Shown in pieces: positions 45,678 to 54,276 of a stretch of 64,000 bases of DNA. This DNA comes from Undibacterium hunanense. Its GTDB lineage: Bacteria > Pseudomonadota > Gammaproteobacteria > Burkholderiales > Burkholderiaceae_D. Under the pieces are notes generated by a model, which was given only the letters and a program-made list of their open reading frames with translations, searched no databases and was not told where the DNA came from. Location: positions 310,001 through 374,000 of the forward strand of contig NZ_JACOGF010000003.1 of the NCBI RefSeq assembly GCF_014284335.1. The letters run 5' to 3'. Each line of letters begins with the position of its first letter. The stretch's first letter is position 1. The translations under genes and the position numbers were made by a program.

Positions 45678-45701
45678 TCTGTCAAACAGCGTGCATCAAT
45701 A

Positions 45702-45730
45702 AAAACGCAGGCCTGGTGCCTGCGTTTTTT
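45702..45730. terminator. Bidirectional intrinsic terminator
   Basis: AAAACGCAGGC and GCCTGCGTTTT pair over 11 bases with a five-base loop, with T-runs on both strands. It separates the rightward diguanylate cyclase gene from the leftward sugar operon, whose last gene ends at 45758. Confidence 0.9.
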
Positions 45731-45757
45731 CATCACCAAACCCCTGGCCTATGCAAT

Positions 45758-46507
45758 TTACTGTATGCGCTTCAGGAAGCCGTCTGGCGCGACAGTAATC
45801 TGCAGTTTGTTGTGCATGCTCTTGTCGATGACAAATTCCGGGTGTGTCTTCAGGTATTCATGCACTGCTGTCTTGGGGCTATTGCCTGGCTGCCAGGGGC
45901 GGTTATCAAAAACATCTGCCGGTACATCCTCAACAAAGGTATCAAACACCACGCAGTAACTGTCTTTACTGACCAGCGGAGCATACGCCTGCAATTCTGC
46001 CAGCACATGTTCATGCGTGTGATTTGAATCAAGAAACACCACGATACGCTGCTTGCCACGTGCAATATCCTGCACCTGCTGCACGATGTCGGGTGCAACA
46101 CTGGAACCTTCCAGCATTTGTATGCGCCTGGCCATGGGATGCTGCAAAATCGCATCCTTGTTATGCTGGCGGATATCGATATCGATGCCCAGCACCAGAG
46201 CATCCGGATTACCGCCACAGGCGGCATTCAGTTCCAGCAACGAGGCGGAATAAATAATCGAACCGCCATGTGCAATGCCGGTTTCTATGATCAGGTCTGG
46301 CTGTACGTTCCAGATGATTTCCTGCATGGCGACCATGTCGATGGGGTTTTGTATAATGGGCCGACCGAGCCAGGAAAAGTTGTACACATACTGGCGTCGC
46401 ATACTTTGTTCCAGCCAGCTGCGCGACTGCTCCCTGAACTCGCTATCCTGGCCCAGTTGTTCTATGCGTTGGTCACGTTCAGCTTCGAATTGTTTGATCG
46501 GGTTCAT
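45758..46507 (-). CDS. CmcI-type (cephalosporin hydroxylase/rhamnosyl O-methyltransferase) family methyltransferase
   Basis: A 249-residue protein of the CmcI family. The SAM-binding loop LIIETGIAHGGSI is at 72-84, the nucleotide-binding strand LGIDIDIRQHN near 106-116, and the metal-site-like VVFLDSNHTHEHV at 156-168. Relatives include mycobacterial rhamnosyl O-methyltransferase and sugar-modifying enzymes in surface-glycan clusters, so O-methylation of a sugar is the likely reaction. It is the last gene of the leftward operon and its ATG overlaps the stop of the preceding reductase-like gene by four bases. Despite the family name, it is not expected to act on cephalosporins. Confidence 0.85.
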   Translation of the reverse strand: MNPIKQFEAERDQRIEQLGQDSEFREQSRSWLEQSMRRQYVYNFSWLGRPIIQNPIDMVAMQEIIWNVQPDLIIETGIAHGGSIIYSASLLELNAACGGNPDALVLGIDIDIRQHNKDAILQHPMARRIQMLEGSSVAPDIVQQVQDIARGKQRIVVFLDSNHTHEHVLAELQAYAPLVSKDSYCVVFDTFVEDVPADVFDNRPWQPGNSPKTAVHEYLKTHPEFVIDKSMHNKLQITVAPDGFLKRIQ

Positions 46508-47337
46508 GGCATCCTGGCGTAATAGTTAAAAAGGACCGGCAGTTCAGTATTCAAATCACCTTGCATGGGGCCACACAAGGTATGCAGTTTCGTCGTAGAA
46601 ATCCGGGGAAAGCGTAGTTCGGGCGCCTGTTCTTCAAATGCGCAGGTCACACCCAGTGCCTGCAATTGCGCAGCCAGGCTGGCATGAGAAGTATTATGAC
46701 CACTGGCCAGATTGTAAATACCTATTTCACCTTCCATTGCAATCCGCGGCAGGCAACTGACAACATCAGCCACGGCAATATAATCTTTTTCGGAGCTGGC
46801 GGCGGAACGGAACAACAGCTTTTTATTGGTCGCAGCATCGCGCAATATCTCGGATAAAAAATTCTGTTCCGGCATACCTTGTCCATACACATTCGACAAT
46901 CGCACTACCCTGACATTGCGCCGGCTGTTCAGACATAAACTCTCCCCCATTAATTTGGAGATATTATATAAATCACCCGCAAGATTCGAATTTACTGTCA
47001 GTGCCGCCTGCTCGTCAGTAGACGTTGACCCGGCATACACACGGGTGCTGGACAGATAAGTCAGGGTGGAAAACTGACAGCGCTGCAATATATCCGCCAG
47101 CAGAAGAACATGTGCATCCACGGTCGCATACGGTCGCTGGCGGAAATCAGCCGTCAGACCTGCACAGTAAAAAACATGCCCCAGGTCTTCATTCGTCAGT
47201 CGTGGGTCTGCTTTTTCAGCGACATAACTGTTCCAGCCTGTGGCTTGCAAGGCAAGGTGCAAATGCTGACCGATAAAACCCTTGCCACCGATCAGGGTTG
47301 CACGTGGGGTATAAGTATAGGCTGCGTTGGATATCAT
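46504..47337 (-). CDS. NAD-dependent epimerase/dehydratase family protein (sugar 4-ketoreductase-like)
   Basis: A 277-residue short-chain dehydrogenase-like protein. The nucleotide-binding loop is LIGGKGFIGQHL near residue 15, and the active-site Tyr-x-x-x-Lys is YNISKLMGE near 123-131 with Ser in the preceding YLSSTRVYAG. It lacks the long C-terminal domain of dehydratases and is the right size for an NDP-4-keto-deoxysugar reductase, which would complete the pathway started by RfbF and RfbG. The start overlaps the acyltransferase stop by four bases. The exact stereochemistry cannot be predicted. Confidence 0.82.
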   Translation of the reverse strand: MISNAAYTYTPRATLIGGKGFIGQHLHLALQATGWNSYVAEKADPRLTNEDLGHVFYCAGLTADFRQRPYATVDAHVLLLADILQRCQFSTLTYLSSTRVYAGSTSTDEQAALTVNSNLAGDLYNISKLMGESLCLNSRRNVRVVRLSNVYGQGMPEQNFLSEILRDAATNKKLLFRSAASSEKDYIAVADVVSCLPRIAMEGEIGIYNLASGHNTSHASLAAQLQALGVTCAFEEQAPELRFPRISTTKLHTLCGPMQGDLNTELPVLFNYYARMP

Positions 47338-47822
47338 TTACGTTCCCCTATCTGTCGCAAGGGATTACCAACCTGTATCGAATAGGCAGCGATTTCGCCA
47401 CGGACGATAGACCCGGCCCCGATAACACAACCCTTGCGCAGGATGGCTCCATCCAGAATGATGCAATTGGCGCCGATCCAGACATCATCTTCAATCACAA
47501 TGCCACCCTTGCTTGGCAAAAAGCCTTGCTGGTTGATACGTTTGTTTTTGTCCTGATACGCATGATTGACTGGGGCAAACGTGCAATTGGCCGCGATAGC
47601 CACGTCATTGCCTATGTGGATGCCATTTCCTGTATACAGCACGCAACCAGAATTCACCACACTACGCTCGCCGATGATGACGTCGCCAGCACCACCTGCG
47701 GGTTTGATCTTCACGAAACTGTCTATGCAGGCAAAGGCAGCAACAACAATACGTGTCCCCCTGACTGAATCTTCAATATCAGCCAGTCTGGATACACGTG
47801 CGTCGGGATGTATGTCTATCAC
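47334..47822 (-). CDS. Left-handed beta-helix acyltransferase (WbbJ/LbH family)
   Basis: A 162-residue hexapeptide-repeat protein. Repeats such as VIIGERSVVNSGCVLY, GIHIGNDVAIAANCTFAPV and VIEDDVWIGANCIILDGAIL build the trimeric left-handed beta-helix that transfers acetyl or similar groups to sugars; the catalytic His is probably in PVNHAY. The start is a GTG in an unusual place: it overlaps a TGA that closes an upstream acidic-repeat frame, and it has no well-spaced ribosome site, so translation may depend on ribosomes arriving from upstream. It lies in the sugar operon between the C-methyltransferase and reductase genes. Confidence 0.82.
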   Translation of the reverse strand: MIDIHPDARVSRLADIEDSVRGTRIVVAAFACIDSFVKIKPAGGAGDVIIGERSVVNSGCVLYTGNGIHIGNDVAIAANCTFAPVNHAYQDKNKRINQQGFLPSKGGIVIEDDVWIGANCIILDGAILRKGCVIGAGSIVRGEIAAYSIQVGNPLRQIGERK

Positions 47823-47828
47823 GCCTCA

Positions 47829-47876
47829 AGCACTTTCATCGTCACTCTCATCTTTACCCTCATCGTCACTCTCATC
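47829..47876 (-). repeat. 24-base tandem repeat between two sugar genes
   Basis: Two 24-base units share 17 consecutive bases (GATGAGAGTGACGATGA). In the frame of the upstream methyltransferase, after its stop, they encode DESDDEGK DESDDESA and then a stop. They lie in the 69-base gap before the acyltransferase GTG. Confidence 0.7.
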
Positions 47877-47891
47877 ATGGTCAGGTGATGC

Positions 47892-49118
47892 TTAAATCTT
47901 CATTAACTCGGGAACTGCCACCACAAAATGCCCACCCCACTCCTCAACCGCAGCCAGGTCACGCATGATTTCCGTCTTCAGATTCCAGGGCAGGATCAGC
48001 ACATAATCCGGCTTGTCTGCCAGCAGGTAAGCGGCGTTGACAATTGGTATCCGGCTGCCGGGCATGTATTTGCCCTGCTTGTGGGTGTTGATATCGACCA
48101 CGTAAGGCAGCAGATCGGGACGCACGCCAGAGAAATTAAGCAGAGTATTACCTTTGGCCGCCGCACCATAGGCAGCAACGCGCAGACCCTTGCGTTTGGC
48201 ATCCAGCAAAAATTCCAGCAACCCAAACTTGGCTTCCTCTGCCCTTTCCTGGGCACGCCGGTAAAAATCCAGGGTCGTCATGCCGGCTTCGTGTTCCACT
48301 TGCAGCAACTGGCTGACACTGTCTTTTTCAGGGTAATGGCGAATGTCGGCTCTTTGGGCCAGCACACGCAAGCTGCCACCATGGGTAGGCCATTCCTGCA
48401 CATCAAATATATGCAGGCCATTGCGCTCAAACACAGACTTGACTGCATGCAGGGACAGATAAGAATAATGCTCATGGTAGGCTGTATCAAACTGGTTTTG
48501 CTGCACCATGTTCAGCAAATGCGGAAATTCAAAACTGGCCACACCCTGCTCACTAAGAATATCGGCAAAGCCACGGACAAAATCATTGATGTCCGGCACA
48601 TGCGCCAGTACATTGTTTGCCACCGCCAGATCGACCCGCCCCTCTGCGGCAAGCAGTTCACGCGCCAGTTCGGTTCCAAAGAAGCGTTCTATGATGCGTA
48701 TGCCTTTTTCGCGCGCTGCTGTGGCCGTGCTGGAGGTAGGTTCCACGCCAAAACAGGGGATGCCGGCTTCCATCACATATTGCAGCAGGTACCCGTCATT
48801 GGCAGCTACCTCCATGACCAGGCTTTGCTTGCCCAGCTTGAATTCCTGGCGCATGTCTTCCACAAATCGTTTGGCATGCAGCAACCAGCTTGACGAGCAT
48901 GAACTGAAATATGCGTATTCGGCATCAAACAGGTTTTCACGACCGGTAAAATCTATGGTTTGTACCAGCCAGCAGGCATCACACACCATGAGCTTCATGG
49001 GTAGCCAGATTTCTGAGGTGTTCAAGGTATCCGGGCGCAAGTAAGCGTTGGATGGAGGAGCAGAACCCAGGTCAAGAAAGCTCTGGGTCAATTCATGGTC
49101 GCAATGCCTGCACTTCAT
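47892..49118 (-). CDS. Sugar C-methyltransferase (TylCIII/NovU-like)
   Basis: A 408-residue SAM-dependent methyltransferase with the three-part layout of 3-C- or 5-C-methyltransferases of NDP-4-ketosugars. A zinc-binding N-domain (Cys3, Cys6, Cys46, Cys49) is followed by a central SAM fold (LVMEVAANDGYLLQY and FGVEPTSSTATAAREKG) and a C-terminal Methyltransf_14 domain (VAAYGAAAKGNTLLNF, GSRIPIVNAAYLLADKPDYV). TYHEHYSYLSL-like text carries the catalytic His-Glu-His-Tyr. It would install a methyl branch on the CDP-4-keto-6-deoxysugar. Its ATG overlaps the stop of the epimerase gene by four bases. Confidence 0.9.
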   Translation of the reverse strand: MKCRHCDHELTQSFLDLGSAPPSNAYLRPDTLNTSEIWLPMKLMVCDACWLVQTIDFTGRENLFDAEYAYFSSCSSSWLLHAKRFVEDMRQEFKLGKQSLVMEVAANDGYLLQYVMEAGIPCFGVEPTSSTATAAREKGIRIIERFFGTELARELLAAEGRVDLAVANNVLAHVPDINDFVRGFADILSEQGVASFEFPHLLNMVQQNQFDTAYHEHYSYLSLHAVKSVFERNGLHIFDVQEWPTHGGSLRVLAQRADIRHYPEKDSVSQLLQVEHEAGMTTLDFYRRAQERAEEAKFGLLEFLLDAKRKGLRVAAYGAAAKGNTLLNFSGVRPDLLPYVVDINTHKQGKYMPGSRIPIVNAAYLLADKPDYVLILPWNLKTEIMRDLAAVEEWGGHFVVAVPELMKI

Positions 49119-49678
49119 ACATTTACTCCTTGAAAATCTGTATCCAGCGATATTCCATGATTATCCCGGTCTGACATTTCACTCACCGCCAGCGGCCAGG
49201 TAATGGCCAAACGGCTATCCATGGGGTGCACACCCATTTCACTGGCTGGCATGTAGGGCTGACTATGACAATACAGCATTTCCACGTCATCTGTCATGGT
49301 CTGGAAACCGTGGGCAAAACCGGCAGGTATCAGATAAGAACGTTGATTCTGTGCCGACAGCAGGACGGCATGCCATTGCAGGAAATGCGGTGAGCCTGCA
49401 CGCAAATCCACCGCGACATCCCACACCTCCCCCTTCATGCAACTGACCAGCTTCATCTCGGCAAATGGCTGCAATTGCAGATGCAGGCCCCGCAATGTGC
49501 CCTTACGGGCGGTATAGGTGTGGTTGATTTGCGCTATCGGCGCTGTCCAGCCCAGCTCCTGCATATCGTCCGAGCAAAATAATCTTTGCAGATAACCGCG
49601 CTGATCGCCACGCGGCTTCCTTTGCACCAGTTGCAAACCCGTTATCGGTGTGGCCAAGAAATCAAATCGCCCGGACAT
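49115..49678 (-). CDS. dTDP-4-dehydrorhamnose 3,5-epimerase-like protein (RmlC family)
   Basis: A 187-residue cupin-fold epimerase, the normal size for RmlC. Recognisable motifs are DQRGYLQRLFCSDD, KGTLRGLHLQLQP with the catalytic His, KLVSCMKGEVWDVAVDLRAGSP, and YLIPAGFAHGFQTMTDDVEMLY. The start is the ATG eight bases after AAGGG; a much longer in-frame upstream frame would overlap rfbG and is not needed. Since dTDP-rhamnose genes are absent nearby and CDP-sugar genes adjoin, it probably epimerises a CDP-4-keto-6-deoxysugar at C3 and/or C5. It lies 34 bases after rfbG. Confidence 0.88.
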   Translation of the reverse strand: MSGRFDFLATPITGLQLVQRKPRGDQRGYLQRLFCSDDMQELGWTAPIAQINHTYTARKGTLRGLHLQLQPFAEMKLVSCMKGEVWDVAVDLRAGSPHFLQWHAVLLSAQNQRSYLIPAGFAHGFQTMTDDVEMLYCHSQPYMPASEMGVHPMDSRLAITWPLAVSEMSDRDNHGISLDTDFQGVNV

Positions 49679-49712
49679 GCTCATAGCCCTTTTGAAATTA
49701 TCAGCATATCGT

Positions 49713-50837
49713 TCATGCAGGCTGGCCTGGCTGTTGTGAGACGAATTGTGCAGCATGCAGATAGTCATCCATATCGCGCGCGCACAGTGCATCTGCCGAC
49801 ATGCCATTTTCAAAGTCACGATACCAGCACATGCTGTGCTCTACTGCTTCATCCAGTTTCCAGCGCGGAGCGATGCCCAGCGTCTGTCTGAGCTTGCTGG
49901 CATCCAGCGCCAGTAATCCGGCCTCATGCGGGCCACTGATTTCGGTGGCAAATTCTATCTTACCCTTGCCATAGGCAGCATGCGCCAGTTGCACCACTTC
50001 CCTGACACTGGCGGCACCATCCGGCCCTATATTCCATGCCAGGCTGGTCGACGGATTGCTCCAGGCATGTTGTGCCAGACATAAATAAGCAGACAATGGC
50101 TCCAACACGTGTTGCCAGGGGCGTACTGAATCGGGCCGTCTGATGTGCAGGGTGTCGCCATTGCGCCAGGCCCGTACCGCATCCGGCAGCAGACGGTCTT
50201 CTGACCAGTCACCACCTCCGATGACATTGCCGGCACGTGCGGCCAGTATGGCCGTACCCTGCTCCTGCAGGAAAGAATCGCGGTAGCTGGCCAATACCAG
50301 TTCTGATGCGGCCTTGCTGGCGCTATACGGGTCATGTCCGCCCAATTCTGCGGTTTCGGGGTACGGTGCCAGTTGCTCGCGGTTGCGATACACCTTGTCC
50401 GTCGTCACCATCAGGGCGACTTTCACGTCAGGGCGGCCACGCAGTGCTTCCAGCAGATTGGCGGTGCCCATGATATTGGTTTCAAAAGTCGCCAGCGGTT
50501 GTTTATAACTGGCCCTGACCAGTGCCTGGGCAGCGAGATGGAAGACAATGTCAGGCCGGGCGGCATCCACGGCCAACTTGACGGCATCAAACTGGCGTAT
50601 GTCACCAAAGTGGCTATGTATCTTTTTATCAATCTCGAGCACATCAAACAGATTGGGGCGCGACTCCGGTGGCAGCGCCAGCCCATGCACGATCGCCCCC
50701 ATGTGCGCCAGCCAGTTGGCAAACCAGGCGCCTTTGAAGCCGGTATGCCCGGTCAACAGCACCCGTTTACCACGCCAAAATCCGGCATCGGGAATAGCGT
50801 AACTATGCTGAACAATGTTTTGCATGCTTGCTGCCAT
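49713..50837 (-). CDS. rfbG: CDP-glucose 4,6-dehydratase
   Basis: A 374-residue short-chain dehydrogenase-type enzyme that converts CDP-D-glucose to CDP-4-keto-6-deoxy-D-glucose. It has the NAD-binding motif VLLTGHTGFKGAWFANWL, the RfbG-specific LPPESRPNLFDVLEIDKKI and HFGDIRQFDAV, and the active site TTDKVYRN with YSASKAASE. The start is the ATG two bases after the rfbF stop; alternative downstream ATG at 50825 is possible. It acts directly after the cytidylyltransferase encoded just upstream. Confidence 0.93.
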   Translation of the reverse strand: MAASMQNIVQHSYAIPDAGFWRGKRVLLTGHTGFKGAWFANWLAHMGAIVHGLALPPESRPNLFDVLEIDKKIHSHFGDIRQFDAVKLAVDAARPDIVFHLAAQALVRASYKQPLATFETNIMGTANLLEALRGRPDVKVALMVTTDKVYRNREQLAPYPETAELGGHDPYSASKAASELVLASYRDSFLQEQGTAILAARAGNVIGGGDWSEDRLLPDAVRAWRNGDTLHIRRPDSVRPWQHVLEPLSAYLCLAQHAWSNPSTSLAWNIGPDGAASVREVVQLAHAAYGKGKIEFATEISGPHEAGLLALDASKLRQTLGIAPRWKLDEAVEHSMCWYRDFENGMSADALCARDMDDYLHAAQFVSQQPGQPA

Positions 50838-50839
50838 GT

Positions 50840-51610
50840 TTACCACACCCGCCACGGAGCGTTTCCAGACTGCCACAAATCTTCCAGCAGGTTTTTCTCG
50901 CGCAGGGTATCCATGGGCTGCCAAAATCCTGAATGTTCAAAAGCCATCAATTCCTGGCTTGCTGCCAGGCCATTCAAAGGTTCAGATTCCCAACTGGTCG
51001 GATCACCATCGATCAAATCCAGCACTTTGGGAGACAGGACAAAATAGCCGCCATTGATCCAGCCGCCATCGCCGCGCGGTTTTTCGGTAAAACCACTCAC
51101 CTGATCGCCGTCACGTTCCAGCGCACCATAGCGCCCTGGCGGCAAGACCGCCGTCACGGTCGCCAGTTTGCCATGCGCTTTGTGAAAAGCGATGGAAGCA
51201 GCGATATCCAGATCAGCGACACCGTCGCCATAGGTAAAACAAAAAGCCTCTTCATTTTGCAGATAACGGGCAACCCGTTTGAGCCTGCCACCAGTCATGG
51301 TGTCTTCACCGGTATCCACCAGCGTCACCTTCCAAGGTTCGGCATGGTGTTCGTGCACCTCCATACTATTATTTTGCATGTTGAAGGTGACATCCGACAT
51401 ATGCAAAAAATAATTGGCAAAATATTCCTTGATCAGATAACCCTTATAGCCACAGCAAATCACAAATTCATTCACGCCATGGGCAGAATAGGATTTCATG
51501 ATGTGCCAGAGTATGGGGTGGCCGCCAATTTCTATCATGGGCTTGGGCTTGAGATGCGTCTCTTCGGAAATCCGTGTTCCCAAACCGCCGGCCAGGATAA
51601 CTGCTTTCAT
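50840..51610 (-). CDS. rfbF: Glucose-1-phosphate cytidylyltransferase
   Basis: A 256-residue nucleotidyltransferase that makes CDP-glucose from CTP and glucose-1-phosphate, the first committed step for CDP-linked deoxysugars. It begins [20 protein letters not shown] with the nucleotide-binding GGxGTR loop, followed by [19 protein letters not shown] and [13 protein letters not shown]-like active-site text ([11 protein letters not shown]). The length is standard. Its ATG overlaps the stop of the TPR-glycosyltransferase gene by four bases, and rfbG follows after two bases. Confidence 0.95.
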   Translation of the reverse strand: MKAVILAGGLGTRISEETHLKPKPMIEIGGHPILWHIMKSYSAHGVNEFVICCGYKGYLIKEYFANYFLHMSDVTFNMQNNSMEVHEHHAEPWKVTLVDTGEDTMTGGRLKRVARYLQNEEAFCFTYGDGVADLDIAASIAFHKAHGKLATVTAVLPPGRYGALERDGDQVSGFTEKPRGDGGWINGGYFVLSPKVLDLIDGDPTSWESEPLNGLAASQELMAFEHSGFWQPMDTLREKNLLEDLWQSGNAPWRVW

Positions 51611-53811
51611 TGCTCGGGTCCTTCACAATAGATATTCCACATCTGACGATAGGCTTTTTCTACCGAACGGGCAAATGCCGGCTCATCCATCAGCAGCGAC
51701 TGTTCCATTTCTGACCGCAAACTGCCACGCAGGCGGCGCAAGGCATCCAGATCATGCGCCAGAATGACTGCTTTCTGCGCGTATTCATCTTCCGTATTGG
51801 CGATCCACTCTTCATGCCCTGCTGCTGTCAGGATACTGGCACCGATACGACCTACCGATGGCCTGTCCGTCAACGAGATGAAAGGAATGCCCATGTACAG
51901 TGATTCCAGCAAGGTCGTCCCGGAATTATGCGGGAAGCAATCCAGACCAATATCTATATGTTTGAGCACTTCCCATGAAGGTGAAGTGAAGCCAATCAGC
52001 AGTCTTGAACGGTCTATGCCATACCGCATGAAGCGTGACGCCATTTCATCCTGTACCTGGGGATCTTTAAAATCACCACTATTGATAATCAGTTGTGAAT
52101 TTGGCATGGCATCCAGTATGGTTGCCCAAACGCGCACCACCCGGTGGTTGATACGTGTCGAACGCGACAGACTGCCAAAGGTAATTACGCCATTTGATTC
52201 AAATGGTGATGGCCCTAATTCTGCCCTTCTGGTATCCGGCCTGTATACATAGGCAGGTCCATCCAGGCACCAGACTTTTTCGGCAAACAGGTGTGCGCAA
52301 TTGTCGGTAATGGTCGGCTTGTCGGTCAGGTAATAATCAATGGCACTCAAACCAGTGGTGTAGCCATATTCCAGCCAGTGCAAGGACACCGGGGCCGGCT
52401 TGCGGGCAAATACCGGCAGGCGGTTGCCGTTGGTGTGCCCGGCCACGTCGACCAGGATATCGATGCCGTCAGCCCGTATTCTTTCGGCCAGCACATCATC
52501 AGTCATGTCACGTGTAGGCACCCAATGGTCGATCTGCTTTTTATAATAGGCAGTGACATCGTCTTCAAACGGTGGGTTGGCATAGGCATAAACTTCTACC
52601 TGTTCCTTGTCATGCCCTTCCAGCAGCGGCAGCAAGAAGTATTTGCAGACATGATTGTAGAAAGCCTGGGTCACATAACCCACTTTCAGGCGCTTGCCGG
52701 GAACGCGCGCATTCTCAAACTTCTTCCATTGCGCCTTCAGTGGTGCAGCAAAGCGCAAGTCGAATTCATGGTAGGCGTTATAAATCACCTCTGGCGTCAG
52801 ATCCGGATGGTAATTCAGGCAAAATAATAAATTGGTGTAGATCTTGCGGTTGAAAGAAGACTGTCCATCTTCCCTGAACGACAAGGCCTTGATATAAGCT
52901 TCAATAGCTGCATCCAGATGGTTGGCTTCACGCAGGGTGTCGCCATAGGCTGCCCATATCTCGGGAATATCCTGTGTCAGTGACAATGCATGCTGGCCAC
53001 ATTCTATCGATTCCTGCACTTGCCCATTCTGGCGCAGGGCATCAATCAGGTTGGGATAAACCTGCAACAGATCCGGCTGCAGTTCCAGCGCGTGCCGGTA
53101 TTGCACAATAGCGAAGCTGTACATGCCGTGTTCGCGATAGGCCAGCCCAAGATTATTAAACAGGTAAGGCTGGCTGGGATCAATCTGTATGGCCCTGGAT
53201 ATATTCTCTATGGCGTCTTCGGTCCGACCGATAAAACGCATGGCATTACCCAGATTATTCAGACCCACCACCATATTGGGCTGTATCGTCAGGGCTTTTT
53301 CCAGATAAGGGATGGCGTCGGCGCAACGCTCCAGGGAAATCAGCACATTCCCCATATTCACCAGAATATGCGGATTGCTTGGCAGCAGCTCCAGCGCCCT
53401 GGTTAAAACTGGGAACGCGTCGGCAAATTTGGCCTGCTCGATGCGGGCCACACCCAGATAATCCAAGACAATGCCATCACGCGGCAGATATCTGGACAGC
53501 CACAAACTGGCTTCTTCCAGCTGCGCATACTGTTTACCAAGCAGGTATTTATTAAAGATACCGAAAGCGACTTTCCTGTTGTCCGGAAAATGCGGCATGA
53601 CGTCGAATGCCAGCTTCAGATACTGCATGCCCTCGTCGCACTCATTCAAGTCACCGCATATCCTGGCCAGCGCATACAGTGCATCCGGGTGACGGGGAAA
53701 ATGTCTGATGATATTCAGGCACACCTGTCTGGCCTGGGGCAAGGCACCTGCGTCAAAGTACTTGTTAACTTCACGCATTGCCTTTCGTGCATCAAAACTG
53801 GATTTGCTCAT
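51607..53811 (-). CDS. TPR-containing GT41 (O-GlcNAc transferase-like) glycosyltransferase
   Basis: A 734-residue soluble glycosyltransferase. About nine tetratricopeptide repeats fill residues 1-330 (for example [20 protein letters not shown] and [13 protein letters not shown]). The catalytic GT-B part follows at about 380-720 with GT41 hallmarks: [59 protein letters not shown], and [20 protein letters not shown]. Such bacterial enzymes transfer sugars to Ser/Thr of proteins, including flagellin. It is the first gene of the sugar operon and lies directly upstream of, and divergent from, the Ser/Thr-rich flagellin gene. The start is the ATG seven bases after AGGG. Confidence 0.9.
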   Translation of the reverse strand: MSKSSFDARKAMREVNKYFDAGALPQARQVCLNIIRHFPRHPDALYALARICGDLNECDEGMQYLKLAFDVMPHFPDNRKVAFGIFNKYLLGKQYAQLEEASLWLSRYLPRDGIVLDYLGVARIEQAKFADAFPVLTRALELLPSNPHILVNMGNVLISLERCADAIPYLEKALTIQPNMVVGLNNLGNAMRFIGRTEDAIENISRAIQIDPSQPYLFNNLGLAYREHGMYSFAIVQYRHALELQPDLLQVYPNLIDALRQNGQVQESIECGQHALSLTQDIPEIWAAYGDTLREANHLDAAIEAYIKALSFREDGQSSFNRKIYTNLLFCLNYHPDLTPEVIYNAYHEFDLRFAAPLKAQWKKFENARVPGKRLKVGYVTQAFYNHVCKYFLLPLLEGHDKEQVEVYAYANPPFEDDVTAYYKKQIDHWVPTRDMTDDVLAERIRADGIDILVDVAGHTNGNRLPVFARKPAPVSLHWLEYGYTTGLSAIDYYLTDKPTITDNCAHLFAEKVWCLDGPAYVYRPDTRRAELGPSPFESNGVITFGSLSRSTRINHRVVRVWATILDAMPNSQLIINSGDFKDPQVQDEMASRFMRYGIDRSRLLIGFTSPSWEVLKHIDIGLDCFPHNSGTTLLESLYMGIPFISLTDRPSVGRIGASILTAAGHEEWIANTEDEYAQKAVILAHDLDALRRLRGSLRSEMEQSLLMDEPAFARSVEKAYRQMWNIYCEGPEQ

Positions 53812-54276
53812 GCCTGCGCCCTGATAAGGTGTAATTATTATTAAACAAATAGTCGATGACTTGATCAATAAGCTGATCTGCTTATTAATCTACTTATTGA
53901 TCTTCTAAACCGATTTTACATTTCTACGTATTTCTGTACTTTTTTACACTACCGAGAACGCAGCATTGCCTGTTTAAATAGGAAAATACCAGAAACCATA
54001 CGGCTCTGGCTTATTGTATAGCTAATGAATTCGTTTCCATATGTTAAATAAGGCCCTAAAACTAAATCAAATTTAGCCCTAAAGTATTTAAAAAACGCGC
54101 CGACAAGCGGAAACATCTTTAAAACTTGAGCGAAAAAAATAACATTTATTTTCAGAAACACGCTAAAACTTTTTTAGTCTCTACCGATACCCTTTACAAC
54201 GGCGGTCCAATAGTCAGCACGAAAGACCAAAGTTTCAGGCTACTACGCCAATTTGAATAACTTAGGGAGAATCACC
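53812..54276. other. Divergent control region between the sugar operon and flagellin
   Basis: About 465 AT-rich bases. On the right it carries the sigma-28 promoter and ribosome site of fliC. In the middle (54053-54084) there is a direct repeat GCCCTAAA around a small palindrome CTAAAT-CAA-ATTTAG, a possible operator. The leftward operon promoter could not be identified. A hydrophobic minus-strand open frame at 53949-54161 has no ribosome site and is not called. Confidence 0.45.
54164..54190 (+). promoter_or_regulatory. Sigma-28 (FliA) promoter of fliC
   Basis: TAAA, exactly 15 bases, ACCGATAC: close to the consensus TAAA-N15-GCCGATAA with six of eight -10 positions matched. It lies 86 bases upstream of the flagellin ATG, leaving a leader of roughly 75 bases. 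Confidence 0.75.

Noticed and set aside
45758-46507. Antibiotic (cephalosporin) biosynthesis from the CmcI family name
   Set aside because: The operon context is sugar modification; CmcI-family proteins are widespread sugar methyltransferase-like enzymes.
53949-54161. Hydrophobic 70-codon minus-strand frame upstream of fliC
   Set aside because: It lies in the AT-rich control region, overlaps the possible operator and has no ribosome site; the hydrophobicity follows from base composition.
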